The translations under genes were made by a program, and so were the position numbers. From NCBI GenBank assembly GCA_018003015.1, contig JAGNEZ010000008.1, positions 1-64,000 of the forward strand: a stretch of DNA of 64,000 bases. Reading direction: 5' to 3'. Under the pieces are notes generated by a model. That model did not search any database, was not told the DNA's origin, and saw nothing but the letters and a program-made list of their open reading frames with translations. The stretch is from Phycisphaerae bacterium. Lineage in GTDB: Bacteria; Planctomycetota; Phycisphaerae; UBA1845; PWPN01. The first letter of the stretch is position 1. Each line of letters begins with the position of its first letter. Of the stretch, positions 33,859-43,734 are shown piece after piece.

Positions 33859-34749
33859 ATGTCAAAAGGCCGCAACGCACGCGGGCGTGTCTCGCCACCC
33901 GTGATAGCTTCCATCCTCACGGGACTCTGTTGTGTTCTCACTACAGGTTGTGCGGACCTGACGCTGATACCCAATCCTGCGTTGGCGCCTAAGGAGAATC
34001 CCCCCATCTACAGGGATCGGGACTGGTCAGAGGTTCTGAGTGACCACGTCCGAGATGGCTTGATCGACTACGAGAAGTTGGCCGCTTCCCGCGAACCCCT
34101 GGACCGCTTTTACGCGCTGATCAGTGTTACCGGCCCGTCGCGCACGCCGGACCAGTTGAACTCGCGAACAGCGAAAACCGCCTATTGGATCAACACGTAT
34201 AACGCTTTGGTGCTGCTGGCGGTCCTGCAACGTTATCCGTGCTCTACTGTCTACGACCTGTCCATGCCGGTGCTGGAACAGGATTATCGATTCATGGTCG
34301 ATGGTAAATCGCGCAACATGTCCGAAGTGGAAGCGGAGATGCTCAAGGACAGCAGTGGAGATGTGCGGGCGATGTTCGCCACCAGCCGAGGAGCGCTAGG
34401 TACGCCGCGGCTGATGAGCGAACCCTATCGCCCGGACTACCTTGAGAGCCAACTGACACAAGCGGCACTGAAAGCCCTGGACAACCCGGATCTCTGCGCC
34501 GTGGATCACGTCGGCAGGTCGATATTCGTGTGGCAGAACGTCCTGCGCCGCGAGCAGGAGTTCGTGGCCTACTGGCAGGTGCGCCGGCGTGTGAGGACGG
34601 CGTACCTCTACAATGTATTGATGGACATGGCCTCACCGAACCGCCAACAGGCCTTCCAAAGCGCCGTCGGATACCAGATCCGGCCCATCCCGTTCAACCG
34701 CAGGCTCAACAAGTGGCCTGTCGACGGATCGTCAACGGGTGGCAGGTGA
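33859..34749 (+). CDS. DUF547 lipoprotein
   Basis: 296-aa protein with a signal peptide ending in the lipobox LTTGC (about residue 31), so probably membrane-anchored. The rest is a DUF547 domain: DWSEVLSDHVRDGLIDYEKL, then TAKTAYWINTYNALVLLAVLQRYP, and a C-terminal helical part. DUF547 proteins are widespread and of unknown function, although the fold has been compared to papain-like and transglutaminase-like folds. AAAGGGGA lies eight bases before the ATG. Its TGA overlaps a GTG that could start the M20 peptidase gene, which suggests translational coupling. Confidence 0.82.
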   Translation: MSKGRNARGRVSPPVIASILTGLCCVLTTGCADLTLIPNPALAPKENPPIYRDRDWSEVLSDHVRDGLIDYEKLAASREPLDRFYALISVTGPSRTPDQLNSRTAKTAYWINTYNALVLLAVLQRYPCSTVYDLSMPVLEQDYRFMVDGKSRNMSEVEAEMLKDSSGDVRAMFATSRGALGTPRLMSEPYRPDYLESQLTQAALKALDNPDLCAVDHVGRSIFVWQNVLRREQEFVAYWQVRRRVRTAYLYNVLMDMASPNRQQAFQSAVGYQIRPIPFNRRLNKWPVDGSSTGGR

Positions 34750-34784
34750 CGGAGAGCCGGACGGTCGTTGCGAGCAACCGACTG

Positions 34785-36488
34785 ATGAACAGCAAACTGG
34801 ACATCAAAGTGGTGGAGTACATCCGGGAAGCCGCCAAGAGCGAACAATTCGCGACTTACCTCAAGAACACGCTGGTCGAGCTGGTGAAGTTCAACACCGC
34901 TCCAGACGACGACTTGTATGCCAGTGCGAGTCGAGAGAAGGCCTTCTTCGACTGGGTTGAACGTGAGGTGAGGCAGATTGCAGGCCAAGAGATCGCAGTC
35001 GAACGACCGGCGGTCGATCCGCGCATCGCCGACGATCCGGCCTACTCGCCCCCGGGATACGCCGCGGGGCCTGGCGGCCAAGTACCTCCGGCGGGCCAAG
35101 TCTACGCCGGCCGCACCAACCTCCTGATCCAGGTGCCGGGCAAAGGGCCCCAGAGCCGGGCGGCGGCCATCCTACACGCCCACGCGGATGTGGTTTCGCC
35201 CTGGTTCGGACCCAGGGAAGCCGGCAGTCGGGTTTTCGGCCGGGGTTCCTGCGACAACAAGGCTCAGATCGCCGTGATCCTGGCCGAGTTGAAGCTGCTC
35301 GGCGAGCTCCGCCAGAAACTGGGATACGAGCTGGCCAACGGCTTCGTCATTCAGCTTGCCATCGACGAGGAGATTGGCGGCAACGGTTCGCTGTCGCTGA
35401 GCATGGACACCCGGTTCGCCCGGTTACCCGTGCTAATGCTCGAGTCAACGGACCTTGTACCGTACTGCGCCCACCGCGGGGCGGTGTACTACCGCTGCCG
35501 GCTCTCCTCCAGAGGATTGCCCAACGTCGGGGCGGTCGAGATGTTCCCGCTGGTCGTCTACCAGCTGGAGAAGGAAGGCCGGCGGATCAAGGAGGAGACC
35601 AACGCCCCGCTGTTCACGCCCGACCACGTCCAGACCAACCATGGCGTGCTCGGGCCCTACGGCAAGCACCCGGGCAGCGTTTGTGACCACGTGGCTCTTG
35701 AACTCATCGCTCGCTCCGGGGCCAAACCGGAACGGATGGCGATGAAGATGGGCGAGTTTTTTGAGGACGCCCTGGCGGAGTATGTGAAGGTCTACGGTGA
35801 CAAGACCAAGGTCACGGACTCGGCTACCGGCAAGCTCAAGGTCGCCAGGCACTTCGACATCAAGGTGCTGCCGAACGCGACGACGCAGAACTTCCGCATC
35901 GACATCTACGGCAAGAGTGGACACATGGCCGCGGTGGCGGACTGCGACAGCGCGATCACCAAGGCGGCCTACATGCTCGGCGGCCTGCTGCGGATCGCCC
36001 CGAACTTCCCGAACATCAAGGCTACCGGGCGATTTGCCGACGGTGGCGGCGATGACCAGGAGATCGTGCTCGAAGGCGGGCAGGGTTTCACGCCATCCCA
36101 CCGGATGGCCGACATCCAGGACCGTATGGCCGCCGCCGCCCGGCGCGGCGTCGAGTCCTACTGCAAGCTGCGTCGCTTCAAGTTCGACGAGGCCATGGTG
36201 CAGATGTCGTTCGATCGATTGCACAACGATGCCTATGCTGACACGCCAGACAGTGTCCCGATGCAGGCTCTGAAGGCGGCCTTCGCCGCGATGGGCTCGC
36301 CCTGGCCGCAACCGGTAGCCTGGCAGACGAGTTGCGACGCCAGGATCTACCACCATAAAGGGCATCCAGTGGCCATCTTCGGTGCCGGCAGGCTCGAGGC
36401 GGCCCATGGCGAGGACGAGTACGTGGATATCCCGGATCTGCAGAAAGCCCTGGCGGTCAGCACCCTGGCCACCCTCGCGTTGACCTGA
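34785..36488 (+). CDS. M20 family zinc dipeptidase / amidohydrolase
   Basis: 567-aa metallopeptidase of the M20 family. Metal ligands are visible: His133-x-Asp135 in HAHADVV, Asp157 in GRGSCDNK, and the general base and ligand pair Glu195-Glu196 in IDEEIGGNGS. A dimerisation domain lies in the middle (GKSGHMAAVADCDSAITKA). No signal peptide is seen, so it acts in the cytoplasm, probably on peptides or N-acyl amino acids. The ATG at 34785 gives the usual N-terminus, but no strong ribosome binding site precedes it; GTG 34746, which overlaps the stop of the DUF547 gene as GTGA, would add 13 residues. Confidence 0.87.
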   Translation: MNSKLDIKVVEYIREAAKSEQFATYLKNTLVELVKFNTAPDDDLYASASREKAFFDWVEREVRQIAGQEIAVERPAVDPRIADDPAYSPPGYAAGPGGQVPPAGQVYAGRTNLLIQVPGKGPQSRAAAILHAHADVVSPWFGPREAGSRVFGRGSCDNKAQIAVILAELKLLGELRQKLGYELANGFVIQLAIDEEIGGNGSLSLSMDTRFARLPVLMLESTDLVPYCAHRGAVYYRCRLSSRGLPNVGAVEMFPLVVYQLEKEGRRIKEETNAPLFTPDHVQTNHGVLGPYGKHPGSVCDHVALELIARSGAKPERMAMKMGEFFEDALAEYVKVYGDKTKVTDSATGKLKVARHFDIKVLPNATTQNFRIDIYGKSGHMAAVADCDSAITKAAYMLGGLLRIAPNFPNIKATGRFADGGGDDQEIVLEGGQGFTPSHRMADIQDRMAAAARRGVESYCKLRRFKFDEAMVQMSFDRLHNDAYADTPDSVPMQALKAAFAAMGSPWPQPVAWQTSCDARIYHHKGHPVAIFGAGRLEAAHGEDEYVDIPDLQKALAVSTLATLALT

Positions 36489-36536
36489 TCGGGTTGGCGC
36501 ACGCGTGTTCCTCCGAGTTCCAGGGAAGCCCATTTC

Positions 36537-36855
36537 ATGCCGTGCTGCTTTCCGAACTCGACAACCATCACCGTCCCGAACGGTCTGCTGAGGATCAAGC
36601 GTGGGCCGCCTCCCCGGCGAGTCGACCACGAAATCCTGGAGGCGAGCATCGACCAGATCTGCTGCCAACGGAGAAAACGCGGGGGGCCGGAGGAATCAAG
36701 TGGCCGACGAGGTCAACGCCGTGCTGACCCACAACCGGAAGATCACGCTGGCGACCTCGCTGCACGATGAGGACGAGGCCTTGCTCATTGAGCAGGTCCG
36801 CGAAGAACATCCGGACATCGTCAATCGACGAGTGCCGGGCGAGTACCGATTCTGA
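36537..36855 (+). pseudogene. Possible frameshifted gene remnant
   Basis: Two overlapping plus-strand frames look protein-like in different parts. One (36537-36660) reads RIKRGPPPRRVDHEILEASI; the other (about 36700-36855) reads THNRKITLATSLHDEDEALL and then IEQVREEHPDIVNRR, ending in a proper stop just before the esterase gene. Neither has a convincing start and ribosome binding site. I read this as the remains of one small gene broken by a frameshift. I cannot name the family. Confidence 0.35.
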
Positions 36856-36870
36856 TCGAGGTGGATCACC

Positions 36871-39105
36871 ATGCCGACAGTGATTGTTCGATGGATCGTT
36901 CTATCCGCGCCGATGTGGACCGCAACGACCGGCGTGCAGGCCCAGGCCCCGGCTGCGAGCGAGGAGTGCCGGCTCCTCGCGCCACCGCTGTCGTGGTTCG
37001 ACGCGTGGAGACAAAAAACGGGCGAAAAGACCCCGGATTTCGCGTCAATGAGGTCGTGGGCGGATCTGCCGCCGCTATTGCGGTTCGAGGACGGCTCGCC
37101 GGTGCGGACGGCCGAGGACTGGGGGAGACGCCGGGCCGAACTGCGCCGCCTGCTTTGCGACGACATTCTCGGGCATGTCCCGCAGGAAGTACCGGCCCTT
37201 GCCAAGGCCGAGATCGTTCGTGAAGACAAGCTGGCCGGGGGCGCGCGACGCGAGGTCCGGCTGACATACTCGACTCGGGCAACGACTGTCCCGGAAGTAC
37301 CTGTTACGATCGAACTGCTGGTGCCCGACGGAACAGGCCCTTTCCCGGTCTTCATGACTCAGTCCACCCACCGGCGCGTCGGGCTCATCGGCCTGGCGCG
37401 CGGCTACCTGGTGTGCATCTACCCGGGCGGCGACGGCAATGATCAGGGTGACAAGTTCGCCGAGGCCTATCCCAAGGCGGATTGGGGCAGGCTCACCCGG
37501 CGAGCGTGGCTGGCCAGCCGGGTCCTCGACTACCTCGTGACCCTGCCCGAGGTGCGGAAAGATCAGATCGCCCTTACCGGGCATTCACGTAACGGCAAGC
37601 AGACGATGATTGCGGCCGCCCTGGACGAGCGTTTCACCGCGGTCGTTTCCAGCAGTTCCGGCACCGGCGGGGACTCCCCGTTCCGGTTCGTCAGCGAGAC
37701 GGCATTCGAGGAGAGTGTCGAGTTCATGTCTCGCCAGCAGGGGACCGCCGACTGGTTCCATCCGCGAATCCGCATGTTCACCGGACGCGAGGACAAGCTG
37801 CCCACCGACATTCACGCCTTGGCTGCCTTGATTGCCCCGCGATTCTGCCTTTTCTCCACGGCGTGCAACGACGACGTGACCACGACCTTCGCCGTGGAGC
37901 GCAACTACGTAGCCAACCGCGAAGTCTACCGGCTGTTGGGCAAGCCGGAAGCTCTGCGAATCCGCTGGCGCGAAGGGGGCCATGAATGGAATGCCCAGGA
38001 CGCGGAATCCTACTTCGATTGGTTCGACCGTGCGTTCGGACGGAACCCATTCGAGTTCCCGGAGCAGCTGTTCCATGCCTTCGCTTGGTCGGAGTGGAAG
38101 GCTAAACAGGTCTCCGCTTTGCTGCCGCCGCCAACCGGCAAGGATGCTCGACAGGCCGTTCTCTGGGCCTTGGGCGAGCCACCCGTGAGTGGTATCGATC
38201 CCGGCGGCACCTATTGCCGGGAGGTCGCCCACGAATCCGCCCTGATGGGCCGCGAGGACGGCAAGCCGAAGGAGGTGACTCGCCTGGCGATCAGCTTCGG
38301 GCACAATGTGCGGGGCGACCTGTTCTATCACGCCAACGTCAAGGACCCGATGCCTTGCGTCATCTGGCTGCACCCCTACTCCTTCTCCTCGGGCTATACG
38401 GGGGGGTACATGCTGGGCCCGCGAATCTACCATAGCCTGGCCCAGAGAGGGTATGCCGTCCTGGCCTTCGATCAGTTGGGCTTTGGCCGGCGACTGGCGG
38501 AGGGTCGGGACTTCTATGGGCGATACCCTCGTTGGTCGAAGCTGGGGAAGATGGTAGCGGACGTCCGGGCCGCGGTCGATTTCCTGACCGGCAAGGGCGG
38601 ACCGGCTGGCCCGGGTCAGAACGGCATCGAATTGCCGCCGATCGACCGGACGCGCGTTTTCTGCGTCGGCTACTCGCTCGGCGGCACGGTGGGGCTGTAC
38701 TCAGCGGCCCTGGACGACCGGATCACCGGTGTCGCTTCTTTTGCCGGCTTCACCCCGATACGAACGGATACCGATGCCAAGCCCACCGGGGGTCTCCGGC
38801 GACTGTGGGAATGGCACGGCCTGATCCCGCGACTGGGACTGTTCCATGAGCGCGAGGGCGAGCTGCCCTATGACTGCGAGGATCTCCTGGCCATGATTGC
38901 CCCTCGTCCGTGTCTGATCGTCTCGCCGATCCACGATCGGGAGGCCAGCCTGTCGGACGTCACCGCTTGTGTCGCCAAGGCTCGGGCATCGTGGGAGTCC
39001 AAGGGTGCTCCGGCCGCTCTGACCCACCTGACGCCCGACGACTACAACCGCTTCCAGGGCGAACAGCAGCGGACGGTTGCGGATTGGCTCGAGCAGTCGA
39101 AATAG
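36871..39105 (+). CDS. Two-domain alpha/beta-hydrolase, CE15-like plus acetyl-esterase-like
   Basis: 744-aa exported protein with two alpha/beta-hydrolase domains. A signal peptide covers about 1-25. The first domain (about 60-420) resembles CE15 glucuronoyl esterases: DWGRLTRRAWLASRVLDYL, nucleophile Ser239 in TGHSRNGKQT (the family has G-C-S-R-x-G-K), and His371 in GGHEWN. The second (about 450-744) has nucleophile Ser602 in VGYSLGGTVG and resembles dienelactone-hydrolase or acetyl-xylan-esterase proteins. Its catalytic His is less clear; HLTPDDYNRF near the end is a candidate. Cleaving lignin-xylan esters and acetyl groups would suit the GH10 and GH62 enzymes in this window. GAGGTGG six bases before the ATG sets the start. 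Confidence 0.8.
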   Translation: MPTVIVRWIVLSAPMWTATTGVQAQAPAASEECRLLAPPLSWFDAWRQKTGEKTPDFASMRSWADLPPLLRFEDGSPVRTAEDWGRRRAELRRLLCDDILGHVPQEVPALAKAEIVREDKLAGGARREVRLTYSTRATTVPEVPVTIELLVPDGTGPFPVFMTQSTHRRVGLIGLARGYLVCIYPGGDGNDQGDKFAEAYPKADWGRLTRRAWLASRVLDYLVTLPEVRKDQIALTGHSRNGKQTMIAAALDERFTAVVSSSSGTGGDSPFRFVSETAFEESVEFMSRQQGTADWFHPRIRMFTGREDKLPTDIHALAALIAPRFCLFSTACNDDVTTTFAVERNYVANREVYRLLGKPEALRIRWREGGHEWNAQDAESYFDWFDRAFGRNPFEFPEQLFHAFAWSEWKAKQVSALLPPPTGKDARQAVLWALGEPPVSGIDPGGTYCREVAHESALMGREDGKPKEVTRLAISFGHNVRGDLFYHANVKDPMPCVIWLHPYSFSSGYTGGYMLGPRIYHSLAQRGYAVLAFDQLGFGRRLAEGRDFYGRYPRWSKLGKMVADVRAAVDFLTGKGGPAGPGQNGIELPPIDRTRVFCVGYSLGGTVGLYSAALDDRITGVASFAGFTPIRTDTDAKPTGGLRRLWEWHGLIPRLGLFHEREGELPYDCEDLLAMIAPRPCLIVSPIHDREASLSDVTACVAKARASWESKGAPAALTHLTPDDYNRFQGEQQRTVADWLEQSK

Positions 39106-39214
39106 GCACAACAAACCGATCCGAATCGTCCTCGGCGGGTTTTCACGGACCGCGTTTCCGCCTACGATAGCAGGCTGCGGACCCGGATTGGACCGGGCCT
39201 GCGGGAGTGCGGTC

Positions 39215-39841
39215 ATGGCTGGAACAATCGAGGCATTTGTCGAGAAGCTGCAGGCCGAGGGGGTGGAGGCCGGCCGGGCTGAAGGGGAGAAGATCCGCAG
39301 CGAAGCCGAGCGGAAGGCCGCGGCGATGATCCAGGAAGCGGAGAGCCGGGCTCACGGGATTCTGGACAAGGCCGCAGCCGAATGCCGCGTCCTCCGAGCC
39401 CGCACCGAGACGGAGCTGCGCCTGGCGGCACGCGATACGGTTGTTCGGCTGCGCGAGACGCTGACTCGCGCCCTGCGGTGTGTTCTGGACAAGGCGGTCA
39501 GGGATCAGCTGGCCGAGCCGACTTTCCTCGAGAGAGTCCTTCACGATGTCATCATGGCCTACGTCAAGGCCGACGTCGCCGGTGACGAATCGGTCACGAT
39601 CAACGTGGCCCCGGAGATGCGCCAGAAACTCGCCGCCTGGGCGGTCTCGTCCCTGCAGGCGGAGGCTCAAGCACAAGGGGTGACAGTCAATCTTCTCGGC
39701 ACATTGAAGGCCGCCGGGTTTGAATACCAGGTGACGGAAGGCACGGTTGACGTCACCGCAGAATCGGTGGTATCGATCCTCTCCGAGCTAGTGGGCCCCG
39801 AGCTGCGCAGGCTGCTGGCCGAGGCCGGGGCCACAACCTGA
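39215..39841 (+). CDS. atpE: V-type ATPase subunit E
   Basis: 208-aa peripheral stalk subunit of the V/A-type rotary ATPase. The first 110 residues form a long charged helix (AEGVEAGRAEGEKIRSEAER), and the C-terminal half is the globular domain. The ATG at 39215 has GGGAG seven bases upstream. It opens an operon of seven genes on the plus strand, in the order E-DUF2764-A-B-D-I-K. No stalk partner subunit G/H is encoded beside it. Confidence 0.88.
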   Translation: MAGTIEAFVEKLQAEGVEAGRAEGEKIRSEAERKAAAMIQEAESRAHGILDKAAAECRVLRARTETELRLAARDTVVRLRETLTRALRCVLDKAVRDQLAEPTFLERVLHDVIMAYVKADVAGDESVTINVAPEMRQKLAAWAVSSLQAEAQAQGVTVNLLGTLKAAGFEYQVTEGTVDVTAESVVSILSELVGPELRRLLAEAGATT

Positions 39842-39856
39842 CAGGAGACTGCGGAC

Positions 39857-40630
39857 ATGCCGGGCCGACCGTACTACGACCTTGCCTCCCTGCCCGCCGT
39901 CGGCGAGTTGGGTAGCCCCGCGCCGCTGAATGCCGAACAGCTGCTCGAACGCTTCGAGCGGGAATCGTCTGCCCGGACGCTGATGGAGACGTTTTTCCTG
40001 TTCGACGATCTCGTGCAGCGAGAGGCATTCCTCGCCGGGGAGATTCAGGAGACTCATCCGGTTGTCCTTAGCGTTCCGGAAGCCCGCGGGGAGAGTCCGC
40101 TACCGCCCTACCTCGCCGGGTTTGGCGTCGATGACGGCGCGGCGGAAGATGGATTGAACGCTCGACATCGGGCGGTCGAGGTGGACAGTCTCTGGGAGGC
40201 CTACTTTCGCTACGCCGCCGGGGTGGCCGAGCGAACCGGGAGCGGCGTCTTGTCCGGCTGGGTTCGAAGTGAAGTCGGGCTTCGGAACGCCCTGGCGACG
40301 GCCCGCGCCCGGCGGTTGGGGCTGGATCCAGCCGACTACCTCGTGGCGTCCGATCTGGCGGAAGGCGGCCGCGACTTCGCCGCCACCGTCAATGACTGGG
40401 CCTCCGCGAGGACCCCCCTGGCCGGCCAGCAGGTCTTGATCCAGGCTCGTTGGGCGTGGCTGGCGGAGCGCGATCCGTGGTTCACCTTCACCGACGACGA
40501 GTTCGCCGTATATGCCGCCCGCATCATGCTGCTTGAACACTGGCGGCGGATCGTGGAGGCGAACGAACGCCGGGCGGCGGGCGAACCCGTCCACGGGGCA
40601 TCGGGGACTGTGGAAAGGGTGAGCTCGTGA
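39857..40630 (+). CDS. DUF2764 protein of V-ATPase operons
   Basis: 257-aa cytoplasmic protein of the DUF2764 family. The start RPYYDLASLP, the central GWVRSEVGLRNALATARARR and the acidic DRYLVASDL-like segment (here DYLVASDLAEGG) mark the family. It is found in V-ATPase operons of Bacteroidetes, Chlamydiae, Spirochaetes and Planctomycetes, in the place of subunit C, which it probably replaces as central-stalk adaptor; this role is an inference from position. AGGAGA precedes the ATG, and its TGA overlaps the GTG start of subunit A. Confidence 0.82.
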   Translation: MPGRPYYDLASLPAVGELGSPAPLNAEQLLERFERESSARTLMETFFLFDDLVQREAFLAGEIQETHPVVLSVPEARGESPLPPYLAGFGVDDGAAEDGLNARHRAVEVDSLWEAYFRYAAGVAERTGSGVLSGWVRSEVGLRNALATARARRLGLDPADYLVASDLAEGGRDFAATVNDWASARTPLAGQQVLIQARWAWLAERDPWFTFTDDEFAVYAARIMLLEHWRRIVEANERRAAGEPVHGASGTVERVSS

Positions 40631-42354
40631 CAGGCAAGATTGCAGCCGTCTATGGAAGCCTGGTGATCGCCGAAACCGGTGATCGCGTGGTGCAGAACTC
40701 GGTGGGTTACTGCGTGCGGTCGGACGGCGTGCGGCTGCTCAGCGAAGTGGTTCGGGTGCGCGGCCGGCGCGCCGATCTCCAGGTCTTTGAGGACACCCGA
40801 GGACTCAAAGTCGGCAACGCGGTCGAATTCACCAGGGAGATGCTTTCCGTGGACCTCGGTCCCGGGCTGCTCGGGCAGGTGTTCGACGGGCTCCAGAATC
40901 CGCTGCCGCAATTGGCGGAGAAGACGGGGTTCTTCCTTCAGCCGGGTCAATACCTGCCGGCCCTGCCCATCGACCGAAGCTGGAGCTTTGCCCCGGCGGT
41001 CAAGCCTGGCGATCTCGTGGTGGCCGGCAGCACGTTGGGCACGGTCCCCGAGGGCATCTTCACCCACCAGATCATGGTGCCGTTCGGCTGGCAAGGCACA
41101 TTCACGGTCGAGCAAATCGTCGCCGACGGCGATTACACGATCAACCAGGAAATCGCGGTGCTGAGCGACCTGAACGGCCAGGGGCAGACGGTCACCATGC
41201 AGCAGCGCTGGCCGGTGAAGGTGCCCCTGAACGTCTCGCGCCGGCGGCTGATGCCCACTGAACCCCTGGTAACCCGTGTGCGGATCATAGACTCGATGTT
41301 CCCAATCGTGCGCGGGGGAACATACTGCATCCCCGGCCCGTTCGGAGCGGGCAAGACCGTGCTCCAGCAGATCACGTCGCGAAACGCCGAGATCGACGTG
41401 GTGATCGTGGCGGCCTGCGGCGAGCGGGCCGGCGAGGTGGTCGACACGCTGCGTGAGTTCCCGGAGTTGACCGACCCACGAACCGGCAAGAGCCTCATGG
41501 ATCGCACCATCATCATCTGCAACACGTCGGCCATGCCGGTCGCGGCCCGTGAGGCATCGGTCTACACCGCGGCAACGCTCGCCGAGTACTACCGGCAGAT
41601 GGGGCTTCACGTCCTGATGCTGGCCGACTCGACATCGCGATGGGCCCAGGCCATGCGCGAGTTGTCCGGCCGGCTGGAGGAGATACCCGGGGAAGAGGCG
41701 TTCCCCGCCTATCTGGAGAGCCGCATCGCGGCCTTCTACGAGCGGGCGGGAGCGATCGAGCTCCGGGATGGCCGTATCGGTACGCTGACTATCGGGGGCA
41801 CGGTGAGCCCTGCGGGCGGCAACTTCGAAGAGCCGGTCACCCAGGGTACGCTCAAGGTCGTCGGGGCGTTCCACGGCCTGTCGCGGGCCCGCAGCGACGC
41901 CCGGCGGTATCCGGCGATTGATCCGCTCGATTCCTGGAGCAAGTATACGGGCATCATCGCCCCGGCGAAGGTCCGGAAGGCCCGCTTCCTGCTCTCGCGC
42001 GGGAACGAGATCCGCCAGATGATGACCGTGGTGGGCGAGGAAGGCACCTCCACGGATGATTTCACCGACGCCCTGCTGGCGGACCTCTTCGACAACTGCT
42101 TTCTCCAGCAGAACGCATTCGATGAGGTTGACGGGGCCACCCCCGCGGAACGACAGGTATTCGCCTTTGACAAGATGCTCGAGGTCGTCGACGTCGGCTA
42201 TGACTTCGCGGACAAGAACGAAGCCCGTGCGGCCATCGTCAGGATCACCGATCTTTTCAGGAACTGGAACTACGCCGCCACCGACAGCGCGGAGTACCGG
42301 CGACTGCTGAGCGAGATCGATCGATTCATCGCCACCCGAGGGCGCCAGGCATGA
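40627..42354 (+). CDS. atpA: V-type ATPase catalytic subunit A
   Basis: 575-aa catalytic subunit. The nucleotide-binding P-loop [12 protein letters not shown] lies at about 235. The catalytic Glu lies in [10 protein letters not shown], and [13 protein letters not shown] and [19 protein letters not shown] further mark the A subunit with its bulge insertion (about 110-195). The length is typical. The GTG start overlaps the DUF2764 stop as GTGA, and its own stop overlaps the subunit B start as ATGA, so the three are translated in a coupled way. Confidence 0.96.
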   Translation: MTGKIAAVYGSLVIAETGDRVVQNSVGYCVRSDGVRLLSEVVRVRGRRADLQVFEDTRGLKVGNAVEFTREMLSVDLGPGLLGQVFDGLQNPLPQLAEKTGFFLQPGQYLPALPIDRSWSFAPAVKPGDLVVAGSTLGTVPEGIFTHQIMVPFGWQGTFTVEQIVADGDYTINQEIAVLSDLNGQGQTVTMQQRWPVKVPLNVSRRRLMPTEPLVTRVRIIDSMFPIVRGGTYCIPGPFGAGKTVLQQITSRNAEIDVVIVAACGERAGEVVDTLREFPELTDPRTGKSLMDRTIIICNTSAMPVAAREASVYTAATLAEYYRQMGLHVLMLADSTSRWAQAMRELSGRLEEIPGEEAFPAYLESRIAAFYERAGAIELRDGRIGTLTIGGTVSPAGGNFEEPVTQGTLKVVGAFHGLSRARSDARRYPAIDPLDSWSKYTGIIAPAKVRKARFLLSRGNEIRQMMTVVGEEGTSTDDFTDALLADLFDNCFLQQNAFDEVDGATPAERQVFAFDKMLEVVDVGYDFADKNEARAAIVRITDLFRNWNYAATDSAEYRRLLSEIDRFIATRGRQA

Positions 42355-43652
42355 GGAAGTACTACAACGAGATCAGCCGTATCGCCGGCAACGTGGTCAC
42401 GGTCCGGGCCGGGGAGGTCGGCTATGACCATCTGGCAGTGATCACCTCGGATCGCGGTGAGTCGCTCGCCCAGGTTATCCGCCTGGAAGGCCAGCAGGTC
42501 AGTTTGCAGGTGTTTGCTGGCACACAAGGCGTGTCCAACAACGACCGGGTCCGGATGCTGCACAAGCCCATGCAGATGCCGTTCTCCGAGGCCCTGCTCG
42601 GCCGGGTGTTCGACGGATCGGGCCGCCCGCGCGACGGACGCGGCGAGGTCGATGCCGAACGGGTGAGTACCGGCTCGCCGCCGGTCAACCCCATCAAGCG
42701 CCGCCGGCCGGACAAGATGGTCCAGACCGGCATTCCGATGATCGATGTGTTCAACTCCCTGGTCGAATCGCAGAAGCTGCCGATCTTCTCGGTTGCCGGC
42801 GAGCCGTATAACGAATTACTGGCCCGGATCGGCCTCCAGGCCGACGCGGAGATCATCATTCTCGGCGGCATGGGCTTGAGGCACGACGACTACCTCAAGT
42901 TCCGTCACACCTTCGAGGAGGGCGGGGTGCTCGGACGGGCCATCATGTTCGTCCACACCGCGGCGGATCCGGTGGTCGAGTGCCTGATGGTGCCGGACCT
43001 GTGCCTGGCGGTCGGCGAGCAGTTCGCATTGCAGGGTAAGCGAGTTCTGGTGTTGCTCACCGACATGACCGCGTTTTCGGACGCCCTCAAGGAGATCGCG
43101 ATCATCATGGAGCAAATCCCGTCGAACCGCGGCTACCCCGGCGATCTTTACACCCAGCTTGCCCGGCGCTACGAGAAAGCGGTCGATTTCGACGGGGCCG
43201 GCTCGATGACCCTGCTGGCCTGCGTGACCATGCCCGGCGGCGACGTCACCCACCCGGTACCAGACAACACCGGTTACATCACCGAGGGGCAGTTCTACCT
43301 GCGCAACGGGCGGATCGAACCCTTCGGATCGCTCTCGCGGCTCAAGCAGCAGGTCAACGGAAAGACCCGCGACGACCACCGGGCGATCATGGATGGCTGT
43401 ATCCAGTTGTACGCCCTCTGCCGCGAAAGCCGCGAGAAACGGGACATGGGCTTCGAGATGTCGGACTGGGACAACAAGCTGCTCAAGTACGGACAGCTGC
43501 TCGAGGAGCGGATCATGGACCTGTCGGTCAACATTCCGTTGTTCGAGGCCCTGGACCGCTGCTGGGCGATTCTGGCCGAGTGCTTCGAACCGGCCGAGAC
43601 CGGCATTCGCCGGACGATCATCGAGAAGCACTGGCCGAAGAGCGCGTCGTGA
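42351..43652 (+). CDS. atpB: V-type ATPase subunit B
   Basis: 433-aa non-catalytic nucleotide-binding subunit. It has no Walker A Lys motif of the catalytic type; at the corresponding place stands [15 protein letters not shown]. Conserved segments are [34 protein letters not shown] and [20 protein letters not shown]. It starts with an ATGA overlap with subunit A and is followed by 82 bases before the subunit D start. Confidence 0.96.
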   Translation: MRKYYNEISRIAGNVVTVRAGEVGYDHLAVITSDRGESLAQVIRLEGQQVSLQVFAGTQGVSNNDRVRMLHKPMQMPFSEALLGRVFDGSGRPRDGRGEVDAERVSTGSPPVNPIKRRRPDKMVQTGIPMIDVFNSLVESQKLPIFSVAGEPYNELLARIGLQADAEIIILGGMGLRHDDYLKFRHTFEEGGVLGRAIMFVHTAADPVVECLMVPDLCLAVGEQFALQGKRVLVLLTDMTAFSDALKEIAIIMEQIPSNRGYPGDLYTQLARRYEKAVDFDGAGSMTLLACVTMPGGDVTHPVPDNTGYITEGQFYLRNGRIEPFGSLSRLKQQVNGKTRDDHRAIMDGCIQLYALCRESREKRDMGFEMSDWDNKLLKYGQLLEERIMDLSVNIPLFEALDRCWAILAECFEPAETGIRRTIIEKHWPKSAS

Positions 43653-43734
43653 GGTTTCGAGGACACCGGCGGGACGCCGATGCCGCGTGCGGGGCACAGC
43701 ACCCCTGAGAATGGACGAGGGAACGGATAGAACC

